From Chionoecetes opilio (taxonomy: Eukaryota; Arthropoda; Malacostraca; Decapoda; Majidae), in NCBI GenBank assembly GCA_016584305.1, contig JACEEZ010017913.1, positions 1-64,000 on the forward strand: a stretch of DNA of 64,000 nucleotides. Direction: 5' to 3'. Positions 50,195-62,978 of the stretch are shown in pieces. The notes beneath the pieces are model-generated. The model was not told where the DNA came from. It ran no database searches and saw only the letters and a program-made list of their open reading frames with translations. The first letter of the stretch is position 1, and each line of letters opens with the position of its first letter. The translations under genes were made by a program, and so were the position numbers.

Positions 50195-52444
50195 ATAACT
50201 AGCTAAATCTTGAAAAACTACTTTTTAGGGTTTTAAGCAATAGATAAGTAAAACTATTGTATATATACAAAACGCTACAGTTTTTACAAAAAATATGAAA
50301 AACGCTTGAAATTAGGGGTTATTTCTAAATAATTTTTTACTTTTCTATTTATTAGCTTAAGTAAGGGTAAGCTACTTTAGGGCAAATTATTCAAAAAAAA
50401 AGGTTTGTATACTTCAATTTTGGAAAACAGCTCTATTCCCGATATATGCAAATATCTTGAAACACTACTTTTTAGGTTTGTAGAAAAACAAAAGTAAAAC
50501 TACTTGTATATATACAATAAACTACAGTTTACAAGAAACTAGAAAAACGCTTGCAATATACCGTTAAAATCACAATAATAACCTCTTACTCTTCTATTTT
50601 AGCTTAATGTAATGAAGCTACTTATAGGTGCAAATTATGCTAAAAAGAGGATTTTATACTTCAATTTGTAGGAAAAACAGCTATATTCACTGAAACTAGC
50701 TAAAAAATTGAAACACTACTTTTTAGGGGTTTATAAATATAAAAAGTAAAACTACTTGTATTAAAAATAACGCTACATTTTAAAGAAACATAAAAAAACC
50801 CCGAATTACCGTTTATCACAAAAATAACCTCTTACTTTCTTTTTTAATAGTTTAATGTAATGAAACACTTAAGATGCAAATTATTCTAAAAAGAGTTTTT
50901 TTATACTTCAATTTTAAAAAACAGCTTATATCCCCCGAAAAATAGCTACTATCTTGAAAACACACTTTTTTAGGGTTTTTATAGCAATTTTTAAAAGAAA
51001 AACTACTTTATATATACAATAACGCTACATTTTACAAAAATTAGAAAACGTTGAAATATACCGTTATTCACAATAAATAATTTCTTACTTTTTCTATTTT
51101 TTAGCTTAATGTAATGTAAGCACTTATGTGCAAATTATTCAAAAAGAGGATTTTATACTTCTTTGTGGGAAAAACAGCTATATATCACTGATAACTAGTT
51201 TAAAATCTTAAAAACACTACATTTTAGGGGGTATATAGAAATATAAAAAAGTAAAACTATTTGAATATACAAAAAACGTACATTACGAAGAAACATGAAA
51301 AACGCTTGCAATATACCTTTATACAAAATAAATAATCTTACTTTTTCTTTAAAGTTTAAAGGGAATGTAACACATAAGGGAAAATTATTAAAAAAAGGTT
51401 TTTTATACTTCAATTTGTAAAAAAACAGCAAATACCCTGATAACTAGCTAAAATCATTAAAAACAATACATTTTAGGGGTTTTAGCAATATAATAAGTAC
51501 ATTTCTTGTTTTATACAATAACGCTACAGTTTACAAAAAAACTATGAAAAACGCTTGAAATATCCCGATATACAAAAAAAACCCTTTTACTCTTCTATTT
51601 ATTGCTTAATGAATGTAAGCTATTATGGTGCAAATTATTCTAAAAAAAGGATTGTTTACGTCAATTTGTGGGAAAAAAGCTATATATCCCCGAAAACTAC
51701 AAAAAATCATTAAAAAAGAACACATTTTGGGGGGTATAAGCTTATATAAGTTAAATTCCTTCTATTAATGATATAAACTACAGAAGAAGAAGAATATGAA
51801 AAACACGTTAAATACAATTGATCAAAATATTTTCTCAAACTCCATTAAAAAGTTTAAGTATTTTAAAAATAACAATTTTTAACAAAAACAACTAAAATTT
51901 CCACATTTTGAATTTCTTTTCCCAAAAAAAGGGCTGATAAGTCCATTTCAAAATTTTTTTTAGCCTTAAAAAAATACATAAAATTGAAAAAACGTTGTTT
52001 CTTGAAAAAATTGATACTTTATTTTCATGAAAATACAATTTTAAGCTTTTAATATTGTAAATATATTTGTGTAAAAGGCTGAATAATTAAAATTTTCGAT
52101 TTTTTTTAGGCTTTAAAAAATAAAATTAAAATATTTGGAAAAACGTTGTTTTTAAGATTAAAATTGATACCAAAAAATTTCATGAAAAACATATTTTTAG
52201 CTCTTAACATTGAAATATGTTGGGTAAAAGTGCTGAAAAAGTCTAATTTCGACTTTTTTTCCCCTTCAAAATACATTAAAATACTGAAAAACCTTTTTAA
52301 GAATAAAATTGATACAAAATTTTCTAAAAAATACTTTTTTTTTGCTATTAATTTTGAAAAAATATGTTAGAAAATAAAAAATTCTATTTAGCTACAGTAT
52401 AAAAAAATATACTTAAATTTTGTAAAAAAAAAAACTTTTCACTG
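50195..52444 (+). repeat. HOR period, degraded: 6 A + B with 3 C
   Basis: A starts near 50195, 50442, 50693, 50938, 51191 and 51440; B near 51693. C monomers near 51930, 52076 and 52227, the last with AAAGTCTAATTTCGAC as in 47084. Confidence 0.72.
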
Positions 52445-55400
52445 ATAACACAAAAAATCATTGAAAACTCATTTTAGGTTTTACAGCAAAGAAAAAAAAA
52501 CTACTTGTATTATACAAAAACGCTATAGTTTAAAAAAAACTATGAAAAACGTTTTGGGCAATATCCGTTATATCAAAATAAAAAACCTCTTCCCTCTTCT
52601 TTTTAAAGCTTAAGTAATTAAGCTCTTATAGGTGAAAATTATTTAAAAGGGGATTTTTATTCCAAATTTGTGGGAAAAACGCTATTTTCTGAAACTAGCT
52701 AAAATCATTAAAAACACAAAATTTTATGGTTTATAGCAATAAATATGAAAAAACTACTAGTATTAATAATAACGCTACAGTTAGAAAAAAACTAAAAAAA
52801 AACGCTTGCAAAACCCGTTATATCACATAAATAACCTCTACTCTTTATTTAATAGCTTAATGTAATGAAAGCTACTTATAGGTGCAAATTATTCAAAAAA
52901 GAGGATTTTATACTTAAATTTTTGTAGGAAAACAGCATATATCACCGAAAAATAGCTAATATCATTGAAAACACTACATTTTATGGTTATAGCAATATGA
53001 AAGTAAAACTTTGTATATATACAATAAGCTACAGTTTACAAAAAAAATATGAAAAACGCTTGCAATATCCTTTAATCACAATAAATAACCTCTTCTCTTC
53101 TTTTATTCCCTTAATATAATTAAGCTACTTATAGGTCCAAATTTTCTAAAAAAAGGATTGTATACTTCTTTTGTGGGAAAAACATTATAATAAACGTAAA
53201 TATAATATAATTGAAAACACTCCCTTTTAGGGGTTTTAGCAATAGAAAGTAAAACTACTTTATTATACAATAACGCTACTTTTTCAAAAAACTATAAAAA
53301 AACGCTTGAAATATACCGTTTATTCACAATAAATAACCTCTTACCTTTATTTAATAGTTTAAATGGATGTAACTATTTATAGTGCTTTTATTCTAAAAAG
53401 GGGTTTTTGTATTTAAATTTGGGGAAAACAGCTTATATCACTGAAAAACTACAAAAAAACATTAAAAATACTACTTTTAAGGGGGTTTATAGCAATATAA
53501 TAAGTAAACTCCCGGTTAATACAAAAACGCAAATTTTTAGAAGAAACTATAAAAAACGCTTCAAAATAGCGTTATTCACAATAAATAATTTTCCCCTCTC
53601 TTCTTTTTTTTACTTATGTAATGTAAGCTACTTATAGGTGAAAAATTTTCTAAAAAGAGGTTTTCACCAAAATTTTTGTAGGAAAACAGCTGTATATCCC
53701 GATAAATAGCTAATCATTGAAAACACTACATTTTAGGGTTTTTATAGCAATATAAAAGAAAAACTACTTGTTATATAAATAACGCTACATTTTAAAAGAA
53801 ACTATGAAAAACCTTGCAATATAGGGTTTATACCAAAAATAACCTCTTACTCTTCTATTTTTTAAATTTAATGTAATGAATACTTATGGTGCAAATTATT
53901 CAAAAAAAAAAGGATTGTATACTTCAATTTGTGGGAAAACAGCTCTATTCACCGATAAATAGTAATATATTAAAAACACTAATTTTTGGGTTTATAGAAA
54001 TTTGATAAGAAAAACTTTTTTATATACAATAACGCTACAGTTTACAAAAAAACTATGAAAAACGCTTGCAAATACCTTTATATCACAATAAATAACCCTC
54101 TTACTTTTCTTTTTAAAATAGTTTAATGTAATGTACCACTTATAGGTGAAATTATGCTAAAAGGGATTTTTTACATCAATTTGTAGGAAAACAGCTATAA
54201 TCTTGAAAATTTCTAAAATCATTGAAAACCTACATTTTAGGGGTTTATAGAAATATAATAAGTAAAACTACTTGATATATACAATAACGCTACGTTTACA
54301 AGACTAGAAAAACGTTTTAAAAACCCTTTTATATCACAAAAAACCTTTACATTCTTTTTACAAAAGCTTAATTAATGTAAGCTACTTATAGTCAAATTAT
54401 TCAAAAAAGGATTTTATACTTCAATTTGTAGGAAAAAAAACTAATATCACCGATAAATAGCAAATACAATGAAAACACTACTTTTAAAGGGTTTATAGCA
54501 ATATATAAGAAAAAACTATTTGATTTAAAAAATACGCTACATTTTTCAAAAAACTAGAAAATTTTTGGAAAATTACCTTTTAATCACAAAAAAAAATTTT
54601 TACTTTTCTATTTAATATTTAATGTAAAAAAAAGCTACTATAGGTGCAAATTATTCTAAAAAGGGGATTTTATACTTCAATTTGTAGGAAAACAGCTATA
54701 TATCACTGATAACTAGCTAAAATCATTGAAAACACTACATTTTATGGGTTTATAGCAATATAATAAGTAAAACTACTTGTTTATATACAATAACGCTACA
54801 GTTTCGAAGAAACTATGAAAAACGCTTGCAATATACCGTTATATCACAATAAATAACCTCTTACTCTTCTATTTAATAGCTTAATGTAATGTAAGCTACT
54901 TATAGGTGAAAATTATTCTAAAAAGAGGATTTTATACTTCAATTTGTAGGAAAACAGCTATATATCACCGATAAATAGCTAATATCATTGAAAACACTAC
55001 ATTTTATGGGTTTATAGCAATATGATAAGTAAAACTCCTTGTATATATATAATAACGCTACAGTTTACAAGAAACTATGAAAAATGCTTGCAATATACCG
55101 TTATATCACAATAAAGAACCTAATACTCTTCTATTTATAATCTTAATGTAATGTAAGCTACTTATAGGTCCAAATTATTCTAAAAAAAGGATTGTATACT
55201 TCAATTTGTAGGAAAACAGCTATATATCACCGATAACTAGCTAGTATCATTGAAAACACTACATTTTATGGGTTTATAGCAATATAATAAGTAAAACTAC
55301 TTGTTTATATACAATAACGCTACAGTTTCGAAGAAACTATGAAAAACGCTTGCAATATACCGTTATATCACAATAAATAACCTCTTACTTATTTCTATTT

Positions 55401-56540
55401 AATAGCTTAATGTAATGTAAGCTACTTATAGGTGCAACTTATTCTAAAAAGAGGATTTTATACTTCAATTTGTAGGAAAACTGCTATATATCACTGATAA
55501 CTAGCTAAAATCATTGAAAACACTACATTTTATGGGTTTATAGCAATATAATAAGTAAAACTACTTGTATATATACAATAACGCTACAGTTTAAAAGAAA
55601 CTATGAAAAACGCTTGCAATATACCGTTATATCACAATAAATAACCTCTGACTCTTCTATTTAAAAGCTTAATGTAATGTAAGCTACTTATAAGTGCAAA
55701 TTATTCTAAAAAAAGGATTGTTTACTTCAATTTGTAAGAAAACAGCTATATATAACCGATAACTAGCTAAAATCATTGAAAAGAACACATTTTGTGGGTA
55801 TAAAGCATTATCATAAGGTAAATTCCTTCTATTAATGATATAACACTACAATTAAGAAGAAGCTATGAAAAACACGTATAATATACAATTGTATCACAAT
55901 ATAGAGTCTCAAACTCCTATTATAAGGTTACAGTAGTTTAAAATAGCAATTTCTAACGAACACAACTATAATTCCACATTTTGAATTTCTCTATCAAAAA
56001 AAGGGCTGAATAATTTTAATTTTCGACATTTTTTAGCCCTTCAAAAATACATTAAAACACTTGAAAAAACGTTGTTTTTTGGAATAAAATTGATACATAA
56101 ATTACATGAAAAATACATATTTTAAGGTCATAATATTGTAAAATATAGTTGTGTAAAAGTGCTGAATAATGTCAAATTTCGACATTTTTTAGGCCTTCAA
56201 AAACACATTAAAACACTTGAAAAAACGTTGTTTTTAAGATTAAAATTGATACCTAAATTTCATGAAAAATACATATTTTTAGCTCATAACATTGTAAAAT
56301 ATAGTTCTGTAAAAGTGCTGAATAATGTAAAATTTCGACATTATTTAGCATTTCAAAAATACATTAAAATTCTTGAAAAAACATTGTTTTTAAGATTAAA
56401 ATTGATATCTAAATTTCATGAAAAATACATATTTTTAGCTATTAATTTTGTAAAATATAGTTGTAGCAAATATAAAAAGCTACTTAGCTACAGATATAAA
56501 GAAATATACTTCAATTTGTAGAAAAAACAACTCTTCACTG
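52445..56540 (+). repeat. Longest HOR period: 13 A + B with 3 C
   Basis: A starts near 52445, 52691, 52948, 53197, 53444, 53702, 53955, 54206, 54453, 54709, 54971, 55233 and 55497. The first nine intervals average about 252 bp in degraded sequence, then spacing returns to 262 bp when the sequence turns clean at about 54650. B is 55759-56540 (782 bp) with C monomers at 56003, 56159 and 56315. Confidence 0.82.
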
Positions 56541-57863
56541 ATAACTAGCTAAAATCATTGAAAACACTACATTTTATGGGTTTATAGCAATATGATAAGT
56601 AAAACTACTTGTATATATACAATAACGCTACAGTTTACAAGAAACTATGAAAAACGCTTGCAAAATACCGTTATATCACAATAAATAACCTCTTACTCTT
56701 CTATTTAATAGCTTAATGTAATGTAAGCTACTTATAGGTGCAAATTATTCTAAAAAGAGGATTTTATACTTCAATTTGGAGGAAAACAGCTATATATCAC
56801 CGATAAATAGCTAATATCATTGAAAACACTACATTTTATGGGTTTATAGCAATATGATAAGTAAAACTACTTGTAAATATACAATAACGCTACAGTTTAC
56901 AAGAAACTATGAAAAACACTTGCAATATACCATTATATCAGAATAAATAACCTCTTACTCTTCTATTTATTAGCTTAATGTAGCGTAAGCTACTTATAGG
57001 TCCAAATTATTCTAAAAAAAGGATTGTATACTTCAATTTGTAGGAAAACAGCTATATATCACCGATAACTAGCTAAAATCATTGAAAAGAACACATTTTG
57101 TGGGTAATTAATTTAGTAATTATTAATTTAGTAAGCATTATCATAAGGTAACTTCCTTCTATTAATGATATAACACTACAATTAAGAAGAAACTATGAAA
57201 AACACGTATAATATACAATTGTATCACAATATAGAGTCTCAAACTCCTATTATAAGCTTACAGTAGTTTAAAATAGCAATTTCTAACGAAAACAACTATA
57301 ATTCCACATTTTGAATTTCTCTATCAAAAAAAGAGCTGAATAATGTCAATTTTCGACATTTTTTAGCCCTTCAAAAATAAATTAAAACACTTGAAAAAAC
57401 TTTGTTTTTAAGAATAAAATTGATACATAAATTACATGAAAAATACATATTTTAAGCTCATAATATTGTAAAATATAGTTGTGTAAAAGTGCTGAATAAT
57501 GTCAAATTTCGACATTTTTTAGGCTTTCAAAAATACATTAAAACACTTGAAAAAACGTTGTTTTTAAGATTAAAATTGATATATAAATTTCATGAAAAAT
57601 TCATATTTTTAGCTCATAACATTGTAAAATATAGTTGTGTAAAAGTGCTGAATAATGTAAAATTTCGACATTATTTAGCATTTCAAAAATACATTAAAAT
57701 TCTTGAAAAACATTGTTTTTAAGATTAAAATTGATATCTATATTTCATGAAAAATACATATTTTAGCTATAATTTGTAAAATATAGTTGTAGCAAATATA
57801 AAAGCTACTTAGCTACAGATATAAAGAAATATACTTAAATTTGTAGAAAACAACTCTTCACTG
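56541..57863 (+). repeat. HOR period (1,323 bp): 2 A + B with 3 C, clean copy of a duplicated pair
   Basis: A starts at 56541 and 56803; B at 57065 with C monomers at 57333, 57489 and 57645. Private marks are CAATTTGGAGGAAAACAGC in the first A, CCATTATATCAGAATAA in the second, and an insertion of about 28 bp in A' (see next features). The following 1,323 bp carry the same three marks. Confidence 0.9.
57106..57134 (+). repeat. 28-bp AT insertion in A'
   Basis: TAATTAATTTAGTAATTATT and the following AATTTAGTAA interrupt GGGTATAAAGCATTATC of A'. The insert is itself a partial direct repeat of ATTAATTTAGTA. It is also present, altered, at 58434-58460 and in no other module I could read. Confidence 0.8.
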
Positions 57864-59186
57864 ATAAATAGCTAAAAATTCATTGAAAAACACTAATTTT
57901 ATGGTTTATAGCAATATGATAAGGTAAAACAATTTGAAATATATACAATAACGCTACATTTTACAGGAAAAACTATGAAAAACGCTTCCCCAAATACCGT
58001 TATATCACAATAAATAACCTCTTATTTTTCTTTTTAAATAGCTTAATGTAATGTAAGCTACTTATAGGTCCCAAATTATTCTAAAAAGAGGATTTTTATA
58101 CTTCAATTTGGAGGAAAACAGCTATATATCACCGATAAATAGCAATATAATTGAAAACCACTCCCATTTTTGGGTTTATAGCAATATGATAAGTAAAACT
58201 ACTTGTAATATACAATAACGCTACAGTTTACAAGAAACTATGAAAAACAGTTGCAATATACCATTAATCAGAATAAAAAACCCTTTCTTACTTTTTATTT
58301 ATTAGCTTAATGTGGGTAAGCTATTTAGTTCCAAAATTATTCTAAAAAAGGATGTATATTTCAATTTGTAGGAAAACAGCTAATATATCACGATAACTAG
58401 CTAAAATCATTGAAAAGAACACATTTGTGGGTAATTAATTTAGAATTATTAATTAGTAAGCATTAAAAAGGAATTTCCTTCTATTAATGATAAAACACTA
58501 AAATTAAGAAGAAAACTATAAAAAAACCGTATAATATACAATTGTACACAATATAGAAGTCTCAAACTCAAATTATAAGTTTACAGTGTTTTTAAAATAG
58601 CAATTTCTAACGAAAAAACTTAATTCCACATTTTGAATTTCCTATCAAAAAAGACTGAATAATGTCAATTTTCGACATTTTTAGCCCTTCAAAAATAAAA
58701 TTAAAACATTGAAAAAAAACTTTTTTTTAAGATAAAATTGAACATAAATTAATGAAAAAATAATAATTTTAGCTCATAAATATTTGTAAAAATAGTTGTG
58801 TTAAAAGTGCTGAATAATGTCAAATTCGACATTTTTTAGGCTTTCAAAAATACATTAAAAACTTAAAAAAACGTTGTTTTAAGATTAAAACTTTGATATA
58901 TAAATTTCAGGGAAAAATTCATTTTTAGCTATAACATTGTAAAAATATATTGTGTAAAAAGTGCTGAATAATGTAAAATTCGACATTATTTAGCATTTCA
59001 AAATACATTAAAATTCTTGAAAAACATTGGTTAAGATTAAAATTGGGTATCTATATCATGAAAAATACATATTTTTAGCTATTAATTTTGTAAAATATAG
59101 TTTTTAGCAAATTTTAAAAAAAGCTTTTTAGCTACAGATATAAAGAAAATATATTTCAATTGTAGAAAAAAAACCACTCTTCACTG
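57864..59186 (+). repeat. HOR period (1,323 bp): noisy copy of the preceding period
   Basis: A starts at 57864 and 58135, B at 58393, C monomers near 58651, 58809 and 58961. TTTGGAGGAAAACAGC, CCATTAATCAGAATAA and the ATTAATTTAG insertion place it as a direct copy of 56541-57863, of the same length but with many scattered indels. Confidence 0.85.
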
Positions 59187-61010
59187 ATAACTAGCTAAAA
59201 TCATTGAAAACACTACATTTATGGGTTTATAGCAATATGAAAAGGGTAAAACTACTTGTTTTACAACTAACGCTACATTTACAAGAAAACAAATGAAAAA
59301 CCGCTTGCAATTTACCGTTATATCAAAAATAAATAACCTCTTACTCTTCTATTTAATAGCTTAATAATGTAAGTACTTATGGGTAAAAATTTGTTCTAAA
59401 AAGAGGATTTTGTACTTCAATTTGTTAGGAAAAACAGCTATAATTTTCACTGAAACTAGCTAAAATCATTGAAAACACTACATTTTATGGGTTTATAGCA
59501 ATATAATAAAAAAAAATACCATGTATATATACAATAATACTACAGTTTACCAAAAAACTATGAAAAAACGCTTGTAATTATACGTTTATAATCACAATAA
59601 AAAACCCTAACCTTTATTTTATTATTTAGTTTAAGTAATGTAAGCTATTTATAGGTCAATTATCTTAAAAAAAAGGATTGATACTTCAATTTGTAGGAAA
59701 AACAGCTCTATATCACCGTTTAAATAGCAATATCATTGAAAAAACACTAATTTATGGGTTTAAAGCAATATGATAAGTAAAATACTTTTATATACAATAA
59801 CGCTACAGTTTACAAGAAACTATGAAAAACGCTTGCCATATACCGTTATATCACAATTTAAATACCTCAATCTTTATTTAGTAGCTAATGTAAGTAAGCT
59901 ACTTATAGGTGCAATTATTCTAAAAAAGGATTGTATACGCTTGCCATATCCCGTTATATCACAATAAATAACCTCTTATTCTTCTTTTTATTAGCTTAAT
60001 GTAATGTAAGCTACTTATAGGTGCAAATTTTTCTAAAAAAGGTTTGTATACATCAATTTGTAGGAAAACAGCTTATATCACCGATAACTAGCTAAAATCA
60101 TTGAAAAGAACACTTTTATGAGGGTTATAAAGCATTATCAAAAGGGTAAACTCCTTCTATTAATGAAAACACTACAATTAAAGAAACTATGAAAAACACG
60201 TATAATATAAAATTTGTATCACAATATAGAGTCTGAAATTTCCTATTATAAGCTTACAGTAGTTTCAAATAGCAATTTCTAACGAAAAAACTATATTCCA
60301 ATTTTGAATTCTCTATCCCAAAAAAGGGCTGAATAATGTCCATTTTCGACATTTTTAGCCTCCAAAAATACATTAAAAAACTTCAAAAAAACGTTGTTTC
60401 AAGATTAAAATTGAAAACATTATTTCATGAAAATACACATTTTAAGCTCATAATATTGTAAATTTTAGTTGTGTAAAAGTGCTGAATAATGTCAAATTCG
60501 ACATTTTTAGGCCTTCAAAAATACATTAAAATACTTGGAAAAAGTTTTTTTTAAGATTAAATTGATACTTAAATTTTATAAAAAATACATATTTTAGTCA
60601 TAAATTATAAAATATAGTTGTGTAAAGGTGCTGAATAAAGTCTAATTTCGAACATTTTTTTGCCTTCAAAAAATACATTAAAATATTTGAAATAACATTG
60701 TTTTTAAGATTAAAATTGATATCTAAATTTCATGAAAAATACATATTTTAGCTCATAACATGTAAAATATAGTTGTGAAAAAGTGCTGAATAATGTAAAA
60801 TTTCGACATTATTAGCATTTCAAAAATACATTAAAATTCTTGAAAAAAACATTGTTTTTAAGTTTTAAAATTGATATCTAAATTTCATGAAAAATACTAT
60901 TTTTAGCTATTCATTTGTAAAAATATAGTTGTAGCAAATATAAAAAGCTATTTAGCTACAGATATAATAAAATATACTTAAATTTTGTAGAAAGAAAACC
61001 ATCTTAAATG
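59187..61010 (+). repeat. HOR period: 3 A + partial A + B with 4 C
   Basis: A starts near 59187, 59453 and 59719; a partial A is joined at GGATTGTATAC/GCTTGCCATATCC near 59939. B is the longest seen (60084-61010, about 927 bp) with four C monomers at 60326, 60479, 60628 and 60783. The third has AAAGTCTAATTTCG and a C2-like end (TAGCTCATAACATG); the fourth is a normal C3. Confidence 0.82.
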
Positions 61011-62978
61011 ATAACTTGCTAAAATCATTGAAAACACTACATTTTATGGGTTTATAGCAATATGATAAGTAAAACTACTTGTATATATACAATAACGCTA
61101 CAGTTTACAAAAAAACTATGAAAAACGCTTGCAATATACCTTTATATCACAATAAAAAACCCTCTTACTCTTCTTTTTAATAGCTTAATGTAATGTAAGC
61201 TACTTATAGGTGCATATTATTCAAAAAAGAGGATTTTGTACTTCAATTTGTAGGAAAACAGCTATATATCACTGATAACTAGCTAATATCATTGAAAACA
61301 CTACATTTTTTTGGTTTATAGCAATATAATAAGTAAAATACCTGTATATATACATAACGCTACAATTAGAAGAAAACTATGAAAAAACGCTTGCAATATC
61401 CCGTAATATCCCCAATAAATAACCTCTTACTCTTCTATTTATTAGTTTAATGTAATGTAAGCTACTTATAGGTGCAAATTATTCTAAAAAGAGGATTTAC
61501 ACTTCAAATTGTAGGAAAACAGCTGTATATCACCGATAAATAGCTAAGATCATTAAAAAACACTACATTTTATGGGTTTATAGCAATATGATAAGTAAAA
61601 CTACTGTATATATACAAAAACGCTACAGTTTACAAGAAAACTATGAAAAACGCGTGCAATATACCTTTATATCACAATAAATAACCTTTTTACTCTTCTA
61701 TTTAATAGCTTAATGTAATGTAAGCTACTTATAGGTGAAAATTATTCTAAAAAGAGGATTTATACTTCAATTTGTAGGAAAACACCCTAATATCACCGAA
61801 ACTAGCTAAAATCATTGAAATTATTACATTTTATGGGTTTATAGCAATATAATAAGTAAAACTACTTTTATATATACAAAAAACGCTACATTTTAGAAGA
61901 AAACTATAAAAAAACGCCTGCAATAACCGTTATATCACAATAAATAACCTCTTACTCTTTTTTTTTAAATAGCTTAATGTAATGTAAGCTACTAATAGGT
62001 GAAAAATTGTTCTTAAAAAGAGGATTTTATACTTCAATTGTAGGAAAATAGCTATATATCACCGATAAATAGCTAATATCATTAAAAAACACTACATTTT
62101 AGGGTTTTATAGCAATATGAAAGTAAAACTAATTGTATATATACAATAACGCTACAGTTTACAAAAAAAACTATAAAAAAACGCTTGCAATATACCGTTA
62201 ATCACAATAAAATACCCTCTTACTCTTCTTTTTATTAGCTTAATGTAATGTAAGCTACTTATAGGTCCAAATTATTCAAAAAAAAAGGATTGTATACTTC
62301 AGTTTGTAGGAATACAGCTATATATCACCAATAACTAGCTAAAACCATTGAAAAGAAACACATTTGTGGGTATAAAAGCATTATCATAAGGTAATTCCTT
62401 CTATTAATGATATAACACTACAATTAAGAAAAAAACTATGAAAAACACTTTATAATATAAAAATTGTATCACAATATAGAGTCTCAAACTCCTATTATAA
62501 GCTTACAGTAGTTTAAAATAGCAATTTCTAACGAAATCAACTATAATTCCACATTTTGAATTTCTCTATCTAATCTCTATCTCTATTTCTTCTAAAAGGG
62601 CTGAATAATGTCAATTTTCGACATTTTTTAGCCCTTCAAAAATACATTTAAACACTTGAAAAAACGTTGTTTTTAAGAATAAAATTGATACATAAATTAC
62701 ATGAAAAATACATATTTTAAGCTCATAATATTGTAAAATATAGTTGTGTAAAAGTGCTGATAATGTCAAATTTTGACATTTTTTAGGCTTTCAAAAATAC
62801 ATTAAAACACTTGAAAAAACGTTGTTTTTAAGATTAAAATTGATACATAAATTTTATGAAAAATACATATTTTTAGCTATTAATTTTGTAAAATATAGTT
62901 GCAGCAAATATAAAAAGTTATTTAGCTACAGATATAAAGAAATATACTTCAATATGTAGAAAAAACAACTCTTCACTG
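61011..62978 (+). repeat. HOR period: 5 A + B with 2 C
   Basis: A starts near 61011, 61275, 61536, 61799 and 62065, showing the full mark order: after-B type, CTG type, TAAGATC, GAAATTATTAC, then the last unit before B. B is 62331-62978 with the CTCTAT insertion and C monomers at 62598 and 62754, matching the module at 23389. Confidence 0.83.
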
